DNA from: JAHHLP01 sp041609895
Lineage (GTDB): Bacteria > Bacteroidota > Rhodothermia > Rhodothermales > JABDKH01
Assembly (NCBI GenBank): GCA_041609895.1
Contig: JBFIPX010000016.1
Location: 1-32,785, forward strand
DNA: 32,785 bases
Direction of reading: 5' to 3'
In this document: positions 16,201 to 22,553 of the stretch, in pieces
Position numbering within the stretch: the first letter of the stretch is position 1
Layout of the letters: each line of letters opens with the position of its first letter
The notes under the pieces: generated by a model
Seen by the model: the letters and a program-made list of their open reading frames with translations, nothing else
Told to the model about the DNA's origin: nothing
The model's database searches: none
Program-made: the position numbers and the translations under genes

Positions 16201-16319
16201 AGCCAGGTCTGAGCAAACAGCGTATCTGAGCAAAGGGACGTCACGAACACAAGCGAAAAGACGGCATGGAAGAACCGCAGTCGGTGACGATATCGCGGCT
16301 GTATCGAAATCATGTGCAT
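13293..16319 (-). CDS. Secreted multidomain GH16 beta-glucanase with T9SS tail
   Basis: An endo-beta-1,3(4)-glucanase (laminarinase-type) of glycoside hydrolase family 16. From the ATG at 16319 (1008 residues): signal peptide to about 37; GH16 domain about 42-280 with the catalytic GEIDVMEYVG, E156, D158 and E161; a bacterial Ig-like domain (PPTVSIASPANDSTLPSG); a CBM6-like carbohydrate-binding domain (HAENYDIGGQG, AGEWVEYLVDV); two tandem 180-residue domains beginning VFEDFEDGDASDW; and a T9SS sorting tail (VYPNPF, FDVLGRRIRT, LAAGVYLFRL). It likely works on the surface on laminarin-like glucan. An upstream ATG at 16370 adds 17 non-signal-like residues; GAAG lies 8 bases before 16319. ATG 16313 is also possible. 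Confidence 0.93.
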   Translation of the reverse strand: MHMISIQPRYRHRLRFFHAVFSLVFVTSLCSDTLFAQTWLPVWSDEFDGTEVDTTKWSFQIGDGCPELCGWGNAELEYYRAENASVAGGFLTITAKEESFGGADYTSARMRTKGKGDWTYGRFEMRAKMPLGRGFWPAFWLLSSDEVYGGWAASGEIDVMEYVGHRPDSVFGTIHYGAPSPGNVFTTNGFVLESGTFADSFHVFAVEWNPGVIRWFVDDSLYATVTDWYSTGAPFPAPFDQQFHLLLNLAVGGTLPGSPDETTVFPADYVIDYVKVFQADNLPPTVSIASPANDSTLPSGSDVTIEANAADADGTVMEVRFFQGDALIGEDSEAPFEITIPGVSDGCYALRAIAVDNFGGQAVSDTVNVQVGSCAQAPYLMHPETIPGVVHAENYDIGGQGIAYNDSDPDTNNGSDGENDYRPSEGVDLELTFDNGFGHAIGSIEAGEWVEYLVDVNETATYTVDVRVSADAAGGALHVEFDGTDKTGTIEVGSTGGDWATVRTEGVALEAGTQVMRLAIEAGGFRINNVTFTKEEGGGTKEASVFEDFEDGDASDWNFIGGGIGEVLTDRPAEGGSYFSTNWSGPGGGFYGGFWKNTPNDMQVPVPDDPWLNVWVYHESAGTTVDEYRLEITVREDTDGNGWTSGQEDSRRLDVVFRGEDFNDRWTLVSAPISDFLDLGGGNGIFETAVDEIFIGIAQVSGASGATVAVDFDYVVLTSGGPLPIEVFEDFEDGDASDWSFIGGGSGEVLTDRPGEGNSYFSTSWSGPGGGFYGGFWKNTPNDMQLPVPEDPWLNVLVYHESAGTTVDTYRLELTVREDTDGNGWTSGQEDSRRLDVEFAATDFNDQWTLVSAPISDFLDLGGGNGIFEVALDEIFVGIAQVSGPSGATVEVDFDYIALSSGGPLPSPTPTANDDPNAQLPGSFGLNEVYPNPFVTDATITYDLPRSSRVRLDVFDVLGRRIRTVVDQTQPGGRYDIRIDGRDLAAGVYLFRLTADRFVQVRSATRLR
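13602..14687 (-). repeat. Tandem 540-bp domain repeat inside the GH16 gene
   Basis: Two copies of exactly 540 bases each (14148-14687 and 13602-14141) are separated by 6 bases. Each encodes 180 residues from VFEDFEDGDASDW to SGGPLP. The copies are near-identical in protein, with differences such as N/S, V/L and D/E, and differ at many third codon positions. The domain resembles a beta-sandwich carbohydrate-binding module but was not assigned to a known family. Confidence 0.85.
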
Positions 16320-16421
16320 GAGGTCATCTTCAGTATGGTTGTGAACGAGGTAACCCGCGCAGAACTGCAATGGTCTTTATAGTTGACGCGCTGACAGGGC
16401 CGGGTCACGACTTGCCAGGTC

Positions 16422-16829
16422 TCAACCGGACGGCGACGTGTTGACGACTCTGATAGTCCACGATCGCCAGGCAAAGAAAGCAAAATACGTGAGCGCAAAA
16501 TAGCTGTATTCTCTCGGGAAAGCAGCGTAGAGGTCGTGGTTTCCTACGTAGATGGTCCACACATGAAGCACGACCGAAGCGGAGAGATGGGCGATGATCA
16601 GATAGTGCACGGGCTTTTCCCATCTGCCGCGGTAGTCGACCTTGTTCGATACCGCCACGAGAGTGACTGCGCCGGCAGCGCCCAGTACCACAATCAGCCC
16701 ATCTATGACGAAAGGCATCTGTTCCCACGGAAAATCGTAGATCAGCTTGGCGAGCTGAGCGACGGACCCACCCGTATAAAGGACGGCTGCGGCGTGCAGT
16801 CCCAGCCTCTGTAGCAACCGTTTCTCCAT
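16422..16829 (-). CDS. Four-helix integral membrane protein, unknown
   Basis: The 135-residue protein has four hydrophobic helices (around residues 10-30, 38-60, 76-95 and 105-125), joined by short polar loops such as SNKVDYRGRWEKP. Charged ends fit a cytoplasmic-membrane protein. A longer frame over the same bases is Arg/Ser-rich and not protein-like, so this one is preferred. No family is recognised. It lies between the GH16 and TonB-receptor genes on the same strand, 51 bases or more from each. Confidence 0.7.
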   Translation of the reverse strand: MEKRLLQRLGLHAAAVLYTGGSVAQLAKLIYDFPWEQMPFVIDGLIVVLGAAGAVTLVAVSNKVDYRGRWEKPVHYLIIAHLSASVVLHVWTIYVGNHDLYAAFPREYSYFALTYFAFFAWRSWTIRVVNTSPSG

Positions 16830-16860
16830 GGGAAGTCCACCACAGATTGCGATTGATCGG

Positions 16861-16877
16861 GGCCGACCGGATCGGCC
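16861..16877. repeat. 6-bp GC hairpin
   Basis: GGCCGA (16861-16866), loop of 5, TCGGCC (16872-16877), about 31 bases upstream of the membrane-protein start. It may be a leader or terminator element. Confidence 0.35.
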
Positions 16878-16933
16878 ACCCGTTAGAGCCCTTTCGGCAT
16901 CTCCGGTGCGGAGACCCGATCAAGAACTGTCAT

Positions 16934-16965
16934 GCGTGAAGGGGTCGAAAGTCCCTCCATCACGC
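16934..16965 (-). terminator. Hairpin after the TonB-receptor gene
   Basis: GCGTGA (16934-16939) with AGGG (16940-16943) pair with CCCT (16953-16956) and TCACGC (16960-16965). It begins about 35 bases after the receptor's stop on the minus strand. No U-tract. Confidence 0.45.
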
Positions 16966-17000
16966 GCTTCCATTCGCTGGTGCTGCGCCGACCATCAGGT

Positions 17001-19682
17001 CTACAGGCTTACCCCCAGTCTGCCGAAAAAGTACGCGCCGTCCGCCCCCATCTGCACCGAGTCGTTGAACCCTCCCTGGTCCGTCCATGCATCAAATTGC
17101 GGAGTCGGGTACTCGTTAAATATGTTGGCGCCGCCAACGGTAAGTTTGATGTTTGGTGTCACGCTGTAGCTCACGCTGACGTCCACCGTGGCCGCCGCCT
17201 CGTAAGTGTCGGTCGCGACGGGGAAGAGTGCGTCCGCTTCGGCTTGATTCGTGGCGGGGGTGTCCACCCACTGGAAGTCCTGCAGCTTCACCTCGCTGAA
17301 CTGTGTTATGTTCACCTGCACATCGAATCGCGAGGCTGCAAAGCCAAGGTTCAGACCTATCTTGCTGTCCGGCGCGGCAGCCTCAAGATACGCCTGCGAG
17401 AAGGGCCCGAAAAACGTGAACTCGTTGAGCTCGCCACTATTGATCTGTTGAATCTCAAGATCGTTTACGTTGCCGGCAACACCGACATTCACGCGCCCGA
17501 AGCCCAGGTTTCGCTGGTAGCTCAACACAATATCCAAGCCGCGCGTTCGAGTGTCCACACCATTGGCAAAGAACTGTGCGGCCTCGACGCCCACTCCGAG
17601 GCTGGTCGCATCGAAGTTGTCTGTAAGGATGATGCGGTCATCAACGGTAATCGAATAGGCGTCTACGGTAGCGGTAAATCCGCTCGTTTCATACGTGAAG
17701 CCGATGCTGCCGTTGACGGCCGTCTCTTCCTTCAGCTGATCTATTCCGAAGGCCTTGGTGACGGTGCTGGTGTTCGAGGCCAGCAATGTCCGTAGAGACA
17801 TGCCGGCCACAATGTTGTTGAAAACCAGGTTGTAGTGGATCTGAGCGAGAGACGGGGCACGGAAGCCGGTCGAAACCGACCCGCGCAGCGCAAGGTCGTC
17901 GCTGACTTTGTAGCGGCCGGCCACCTTGAAGTTGAGGGTCTCGCCGAAGTCGCTGTAGTTCTCGTACCGAACGGCACCACCCACAAGGAATTGCTTGCTT
18001 GCGTTCAACTCGACGTCGACGTAGGCCCCCAGGTTCGTGCGGTTGCGGTCGACCTCGTTATCCGGACTGTAGCCCGGAAACCCCTGGGATCCACCCGGCA
18101 AGGCGTCACCATTCGAGTCCGTAGCAGGCACCTGTACTTCGGGGTTTGTTATTGCGACGCCATTCTCGTCATAGATAGCGTATGAACCCTCTTCTCCGGC
18201 GAAGATCTCGAAGTTCTCTGTTCGATACTCGAGGCCAAAAGCCACGTTAACTCCTGACGCGACCTCATCATAGAATTTGCTGAAGTCGAGACTGGTGGTG
18301 TTCATGGCGAGACTGTGGCCGCCAGCATCGAAGTCCGTCGGTGAAGCGTCGCCGAGAGACGCATTGTTTGTGCCCCGAATGAAGTAATGGAAGTTGTTCT
18401 TCCCGTACGTGTTGCTGAAGTCACCCTTCCAACCGCTCGGCAGCGTGTGCTTGATACCCGCCGATACCGACGCGTCATTAATGTTGGAGGTTATGCGGGG
18501 CGAGAATCCGTCCGGATACAAGCTAGGCACTGCCCGATTGTCTCCATCGGCAAAGCTGTCACGCGTAAACGCATAAGCGTCCGTATCGCGAAAGCTGCGT
18601 CCACCAAATGCGTAGATCTCGGTGTTGTCTCCCAGGGCCAACGCTGAGTTGATCATAAAGTTGAAACCCTCGGCGGCTGCCGTCCCATAACCCTTGCGCC
18701 ACGAAAAGCCAGGTCGCAGCGTGCGGTCTTTGTTCAAGTACTCGGCCGTGACATTCGCGAACCCATCTTCCGTCAACGCGATTCCATAGTTGAGATCGAG
18801 CTTGGTCGTCGTTCCGTCAAAACTCTTGTCTTCGCCATCGAGGCGGTTTTCGCCCTCTGCGTTAAAGATCGTCTCGCCTGACTCTTCCGCATATCCGTCC
18901 CCAACGGCGGTGCTGTACGCGCCGCGCGTGATTCCGGCCGACAGTCCACCGGTCTGATCCTTGAGTACAACATTTATCACGCCTGCAATCGCGTCGGATC
19001 CGTACTGAGCAGACGCACCGTCACGGAGAATTTCAATGCGCTTTATTGCCGAGGCCGGAAGCGCATTCAAATCGGTCCCCGTGTTGCCGCGGCCACGCGT
19101 GCCAAAGACATTGATGAGCGACGATTGATGTCGTCTTTTTCCGTTGACCAGTACCAACGTCTGATCGGGTCCCAGGCCTCGGAGTGATGCAGGATCGATA
19201 TGGTCGGCACCATCGGAGCCGGACTGCTTTGTAGCGTTGAAGGACGGAGCCGCGTACTGCAGGATCTGATTGATCTCCACCTTGCCGTTCGACGACGCGA
19301 GCTCGGCGACGTCAATTACGTCGACAGCGACGGGCGAATCGGTGGCAGAACGATTGTAGCTGCGCGACCCAACCACTTGAACCTCTCCAAGCTCGATTCC
19401 CTCCACGAGCGTTACGTCGATTTCGGAGCGTCCATCAATTTCGATTTCCTGCCGTTCAAATCCGACGTAGCTGAAGACAAGGATTGCATCCGGCGAAGTC
19501 ACCTTCAGTTCGTAATTGCCGTCCACGTCAGTCGTGGTACCGTAAAAGGTGCCTTTCTCAGAAATGTTCACACCGATCAGTGGAGCACTGGCTTCGTCAG
19601 TCACGGTGCCTGTCACCTGAAACTGCGCGGCGGCGGTTATTGGAATCGATAGGGCGGCGATGAGTAGGGTGAGCTTCTTCAT
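17001..19682 (-). CDS. TonB-dependent outer-membrane receptor
   Basis: This 893-residue protein begins with a signal peptide (MKKLTLLIAALSIPITAAAQ), then a carboxypeptidase-regulatory-like domain (about 24-100, TGTVTDEASAPLIGVNI...), a TonB box-to-plug region with PASLRGLGPDQTLVLVNGKR and RIEILRDGASAQYGSDAIAG, and a C-terminal 22-strand barrel ending in FFGRLGVSL. It imports a ligand across the outer membrane with TonB energy. The substrate is unknown; a glycan or siderophore is possible. There is no SusD next to it, so a Sus-type glycan complex is not shown. GAGG 8 bases before the ATG supports the start. Confidence 0.95.
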   Translation of the reverse strand: MKKLTLLIAALSIPITAAAQFQVTGTVTDEASAPLIGVNISEKGTFYGTTTDVDGNYELKVTSPDAILVFSYVGFERQEIEIDGRSEIDVTLVEGIELGEVQVVGSRSYNRSATDSPVAVDVIDVAELASSNGKVEINQILQYAAPSFNATKQSGSDGADHIDPASLRGLGPDQTLVLVNGKRRHQSSLINVFGTRGRGNTGTDLNALPASAIKRIEILRDGASAQYGSDAIAGVINVVLKDQTGGLSAGITRGAYSTAVGDGYAEESGETIFNAEGENRLDGEDKSFDGTTTKLDLNYGIALTEDGFANVTAEYLNKDRTLRPGFSWRKGYGTAAAEGFNFMINSALALGDNTEIYAFGGRSFRDTDAYAFTRDSFADGDNRAVPSLYPDGFSPRITSNINDASVSAGIKHTLPSGWKGDFSNTYGKNNFHYFIRGTNNASLGDASPTDFDAGGHSLAMNTTSLDFSKFYDEVASGVNVAFGLEYRTENFEIFAGEEGSYAIYDENGVAITNPEVQVPATDSNGDALPGGSQGFPGYSPDNEVDRNRTNLGAYVDVELNASKQFLVGGAVRYENYSDFGETLNFKVAGRYKVSDDLALRGSVSTGFRAPSLAQIHYNLVFNNIVAGMSLRTLLASNTSTVTKAFGIDQLKEETAVNGSIGFTYETSGFTATVDAYSITVDDRIILTDNFDATSLGVGVEAAQFFANGVDTRTRGLDIVLSYQRNLGFGRVNVGVAGNVNDLEIQQINSGELNEFTFFGPFSQAYLEAAAPDSKIGLNLGFAASRFDVQVNITQFSEVKLQDFQWVDTPATNQAEADALFPVATDTYEAAATVDVSVSYSVTPNIKLTVGGANIFNEYPTPQFDAWTDQGGFNDSVQMGADGAYFFGRLGVSL

Positions 19683-19770
19683 CAGGCGTTCCTCAAAGGG
19701 GCATATGGAGTTACGACCGAAAAAGATACGCCAAACAATGGAAGTTCTCGGTCGGATCTTGCACCGAGCG

Positions 19771-19803
19771 ACTAAAAAAATGCTCGTTGGTAGCGCACGC
19801 TAC
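19771..19803 (-). terminator. Candidate terminator with a T-run for the minus strand
   Basis: GTAGC-GCAC-GCTAC sequence (19790-19803) is an inverted repeat. On the minus strand it is followed after about ten bases by seven Ts (plus-strand A-run 19774-19780). It is about 80 bases past the stop of the gene at 19883. Confidence 0.35.
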
Positions 19804-19849
19804 GATTGCTGCGGACGTCACCGCCGCGGCAGTCTTTCGGTGGGCCAGC

Positions 19850-19866
19850 ACGTTGTCGTACAACGT
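19850..19866 (-). terminator. 7-bp hairpin after the small membrane-protein gene
   Basis: ACGTTGT (19850-19856), loop CGT, ACAACGT (19860-19866): a perfect stem 16 bases after the stop at 19883 on the minus strand. No immediate U-tract; the T-run at 19774-19780 lies farther on. Confidence 0.45.
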
Positions 19867-19882
19867 CCGATTAGGTGGCCGA

Positions 19883-20278
19883 CTACAGCGGAACCTGCGC
19901 CGCCTTCATTCCTGCTTGTCGCGCGATCCCCATGCTGATCACGATGGGCGGAATCATCAGATACGTCACGCCGATGTCGGCCATGTATTCCATCAGCGGC
20001 ATCTGCATCGGGCCAGTAAGCATCAGGGGAAGATCGACAAAGATGCTGATGGCGAACCACAGGAACCCTACGATCACCGCCTCTTTAATGACATTCTCAT
20101 TCACCCTCCTTAGATACAAATGGGCGAACGCCGTGGTCGCGAGGACAATTGTCACCGGCATGACCGATTCGAAGAGCGACCGCCACATCTCGCGAACCGG
20201 GAAGATCACGAAGGCCACGCCAAAGACGAATAGCCATACGAGGAACCCGTATAGAAGTGCTTTCTTCGGATGCGTCAT
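19883..20278 (-). CDS. Four-helix integral membrane protein, unknown
   Basis: The 131-residue protein has four hydrophobic stretches (about 8-27, 36-55, 64-86 and 98-118) and a charged start MTHPKKALLYG. The loops hold PVREMWRSLFE and LTGPMQMPLME. Its shape is that of a small cytoplasmic-membrane protein; no family was recognised. GGAG lies only one base before the ATG, so ribosome binding is poorly placed. It is divergent from the TetR gene, sharing a 215-base upstream region. Confidence 0.7.
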   Translation of the reverse strand: MTHPKKALLYGFLVWLFVFGVAFVIFPVREMWRSLFESVMPVTIVLATTAFAHLYLRRVNENVIKEAVIVGFLWFAISIFVDLPLMLTGPMQMPLMEYMADIGVTYLMIPPIVISMGIARQAGMKAAQVPL

Positions 20279-20493
20279 GCTCCTTTCTCAATCTTTTTTT
20301 ATGACTGCTCTTCGGACACTCCGGCTATCTATGCGGGACGGGTCACTAAATCAAGCGGGGTAACCCGGCACTTCCGAACCCTCGCGGAAAGTCAATCAAA
20401 TCGATCGACGCATGAAAAGGTGAATCTTCGACGGACCTCGGCACTCAGATATCGAGCGTTGAACCGATCAGCCTTCCTACCGTACATGCGTCA

Positions 20494-21171
20494 GTGTCTT
20501 CAGAACGCACCATATTGATCGAAGCGGTCGTCGACCTGTACGTTGATGATCCGGCCAACCTGACGCCAGACGCTGTCTGTCGCCGAGCCGGTGTCGAACG
20601 GAACGACTTTGATCGCCACTTCGAGAGCGTCAACGACGCCATCAAGGCGTGGTACCCCCTTGCTGTCGACCGGGTCGTGGAACAGATGGCCGGCGTCCCG
20701 GACATTGACTCGCTGTTGCTTCAGGATCGCCTTGGAACCTTCTGCTTCATGCTCCTCGATCAGCTGGAGTCAAGGCTTGACTTCGTTCGCCCGACCTTTC
20801 GCTATCATGCAGCGTGCTTCTCCGCGCCAATGCACCGCAGGCTTCGGGATGCCCTCAAGAGTGAGCTGTCCGCGCCGGACGTGCCCGGCGTTAACTACCT
20901 CGTTCTGGATACCGACGCGACGAGATTCGTGATCTCGGAGTCGATCGTGCAAATGATCAGTGTGTGGCTTGACGACGAATCGGCAGACAGGGAGCGGGCC
21001 ACTGCGCTCATCGATCGCGTTCTCGCGCTTGTCGCGGATATTGTGACCAACCCGATACCGCAGAAGACGGTCGATCTGGTCCGCTATGCCGTCGAGGCCG
21101 GCTACCTGCCGCTTGATCGTCTGCCGTTCGTCCGCGACCTGTTCAATACGGCCGAGAGCGAGAGGGAATGA
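20494..21171 (+). CDS. TetR-family-like transcriptional regulator
   Basis: The 225-residue protein has an N-terminal TetR-type helix-turn-helix (about 1-55): RTILIEAVVDLYVDDPANLT then PDAVCRRAGVERNDFDRHFE, followed by an all-helical ligand-binding C-terminal part. Start is a GTG at 20494; no ATG or TTG in the frame upstream fits. No Shine-Dalgarno is visible. Its stop overlaps the next gene by four bases (ATGA), so it is co-translated with the ABC1 gene and probably controls this operon. No clear operator palindrome was found in the upstream gap. Confidence 0.85.
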   Translation: MSSERTILIEAVVDLYVDDPANLTPDAVCRRAGVERNDFDRHFESVNDAIKAWYPLAVDRVVEQMAGVPDIDSLLLQDRLGTFCFMLLDQLESRLDFVRPTFRYHAACFSAPMHRRLRDALKSELSAPDVPGVNYLVLDTDATRFVISESIVQMISVWLDDESADRERATALIDRVLALVADIVTNPIPQKTVDLVRYAVEAGYLPLDRLPFVRDLFNTAESERE

Positions 21172-22508
21172 GCGAGAAGCAACCTCAGGCGGATGAGTCG
21201 TTTCCGTCGTCACGGCTTTCACGAAGCAAGATCGCCGCGAAGACCGGTGTCAAGTTGGGGGCGAACTACGCGCGATACCTCGCCCGAAGAAGCGTTGGGG
21301 CGGGGGATGCTGAGGAAGAGCGTACCAAACTCCACGGCCGCAACGCCCAGGATCTGTTTACGGAACTCGTCAAACTCCGCGGTACCGCGCTCAAATTTGC
21401 GCAAGGCCTGAGCATCAATCCAGGCATACTACCGGAGGAATTCGCGGACATATTGGCGCAGGCGCAATACTCGGTCCCGCCCATGAGCGCAGGTCTGGTC
21501 CGCAGCCTGATCCGAAAGAGCCTCGGAGACTATCCGGAAGAAGTCTTCGCGTCGTTTGAACCGCAAGCCGTCGCTGCGGCGTCGCTCGGTCAGGTGCATC
21601 GCGCCCGCCTGCACGACGGGCGGGTGGCAGCAGTGAAGGTGCAATACCCAAACGTGCGAGAGAGCATTGAATCCGATTTGCGTGTTGTCGGCAGCATCGC
21701 CCAGCGCGTCGTGGGTGGCGGTTCCGTCGAGCCGTATATCGATGAGGTGCGCGAGCATCTCTGGGAAGAGACCGACTATGAGCAGGAAGGCAAGTACATC
21801 GAGTTCTTCGCAGAGCAGTACCAGGACGACCGCGTCATCACACCGAGGTGGATTCCTGAGTTCACGACGCGCACGGTCCTCACGATGACCTACGTTGAGG
21901 GCCAGCACCTCGACGCGTTTCTCGAAACAAACCCTTCGCAGGAACTCCGCGACCACTTCGGCCAACGACTGTTCGACTTCGCGACAGAGCAGGTGGCAGC
22001 CGACAATCTGACGGTTCACGCCGATGCGCATCCAGGCAACTTCCTCTTCCGGGACGATGGCAGGATCGGTGTACTCGACTTCGGGTGCATAAAGACTTTT
22101 CCGCGGACGTTCCGCGACGACCTTATCCGACTCTTCCGCGCCCGCCTTGCCGACGACGAAGACGCGCTACTGGATCAGTATCGCGCGCTCGATCTCATAC
22201 GTGATTATCACGACGATGAACAACGGGCGTACCTGCTTGAGCTGCTCGATGACTTTGGAAACGTGATTCTCGCGCCTTTCCGCCACGACATGTACGATTT
22301 TGGAGACAGCCAGATACTCGATGGCTTCCGGGAGCTCCTGCCCAAAATCACCGGACGAGAGGCGTTCAGGCACCGTGAGCCCGTCGGCTCGCCGCACTTC
22401 GTGTTCGTCAACCGCCTCGTAGCCGGGCTTCTCTCGATTCTGACCCGTCTGGAGGCTCGGGTAGACATGAGAAGGGGCAGAGTTTTGTTGATTGGCGTTA
22501 TCGAGTGA
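21168..22508 (+). CDS. ABC1/UbiB-type atypical kinase-like protein
   Basis: At 446 residues this has the ABC1/AarF/COQ8 fold: a KxGQ-like motif KFAQ at 76-79, the Ala-rich loop AAASLGQVH (136-144), K157 (AVKVQ), ExD (E201, D203), HADAHPGN (284-291) and DFG (304-306). ABC1 proteins support quinone or lipid biosynthesis and oxidative-stress tolerance; they bind nucleotides but often act as ATPases. The glycine of KxGQ is alanine here, a deviation in the motif that normally occludes the active site. It overlaps the TetR stop by four bases and lies 45 bases before the photolyase fusion. Confidence 0.93.
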   Translation: MSEKQPQADESFPSSRLSRSKIAAKTGVKLGANYARYLARRSVGAGDAEEERTKLHGRNAQDLFTELVKLRGTALKFAQGLSINPGILPEEFADILAQAQYSVPPMSAGLVRSLIRKSLGDYPEEVFASFEPQAVAAASLGQVHRARLHDGRVAAVKVQYPNVRESIESDLRVVGSIAQRVVGGGSVEPYIDEVREHLWEETDYEQEGKYIEFFAEQYQDDRVITPRWIPEFTTRTVLTMTYVEGQHLDAFLETNPSQELRDHFGQRLFDFATEQVAADNLTVHADAHPGNFLFRDDGRIGVLDFGCIKTFPRTFRDDLIRLFRARLADDEDALLDQYRALDLIRDYHDDEQRAYLLELLDDFGNVILAPFRHDMYDFGDSQILDGFRELLPKITGREAFRHREPVGSPHFVFVNRLVAGLLSILTRLEARVDMRRGRVLLIGVIE

Positions 22509-22553
22509 ACGATTGCCTATTGTTGATCGGACCGTCGCCGCCGTGTACACCCA

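Noticed and set aside
16405..16923. A longer minus-strand frame over the four-helix membrane protein
   Set aside because: Its product is Arg/Ser-rich without helices or a family, while 16422-16829 encodes a clear hydrophobic protein.
17001..19682. Sus-type glycan uptake pair
   Set aside because: The TonB receptor lacks a SusD-like neighbour; only the GH16 enzyme and sugar-dehydrogenase-like gene hint at glycan use.
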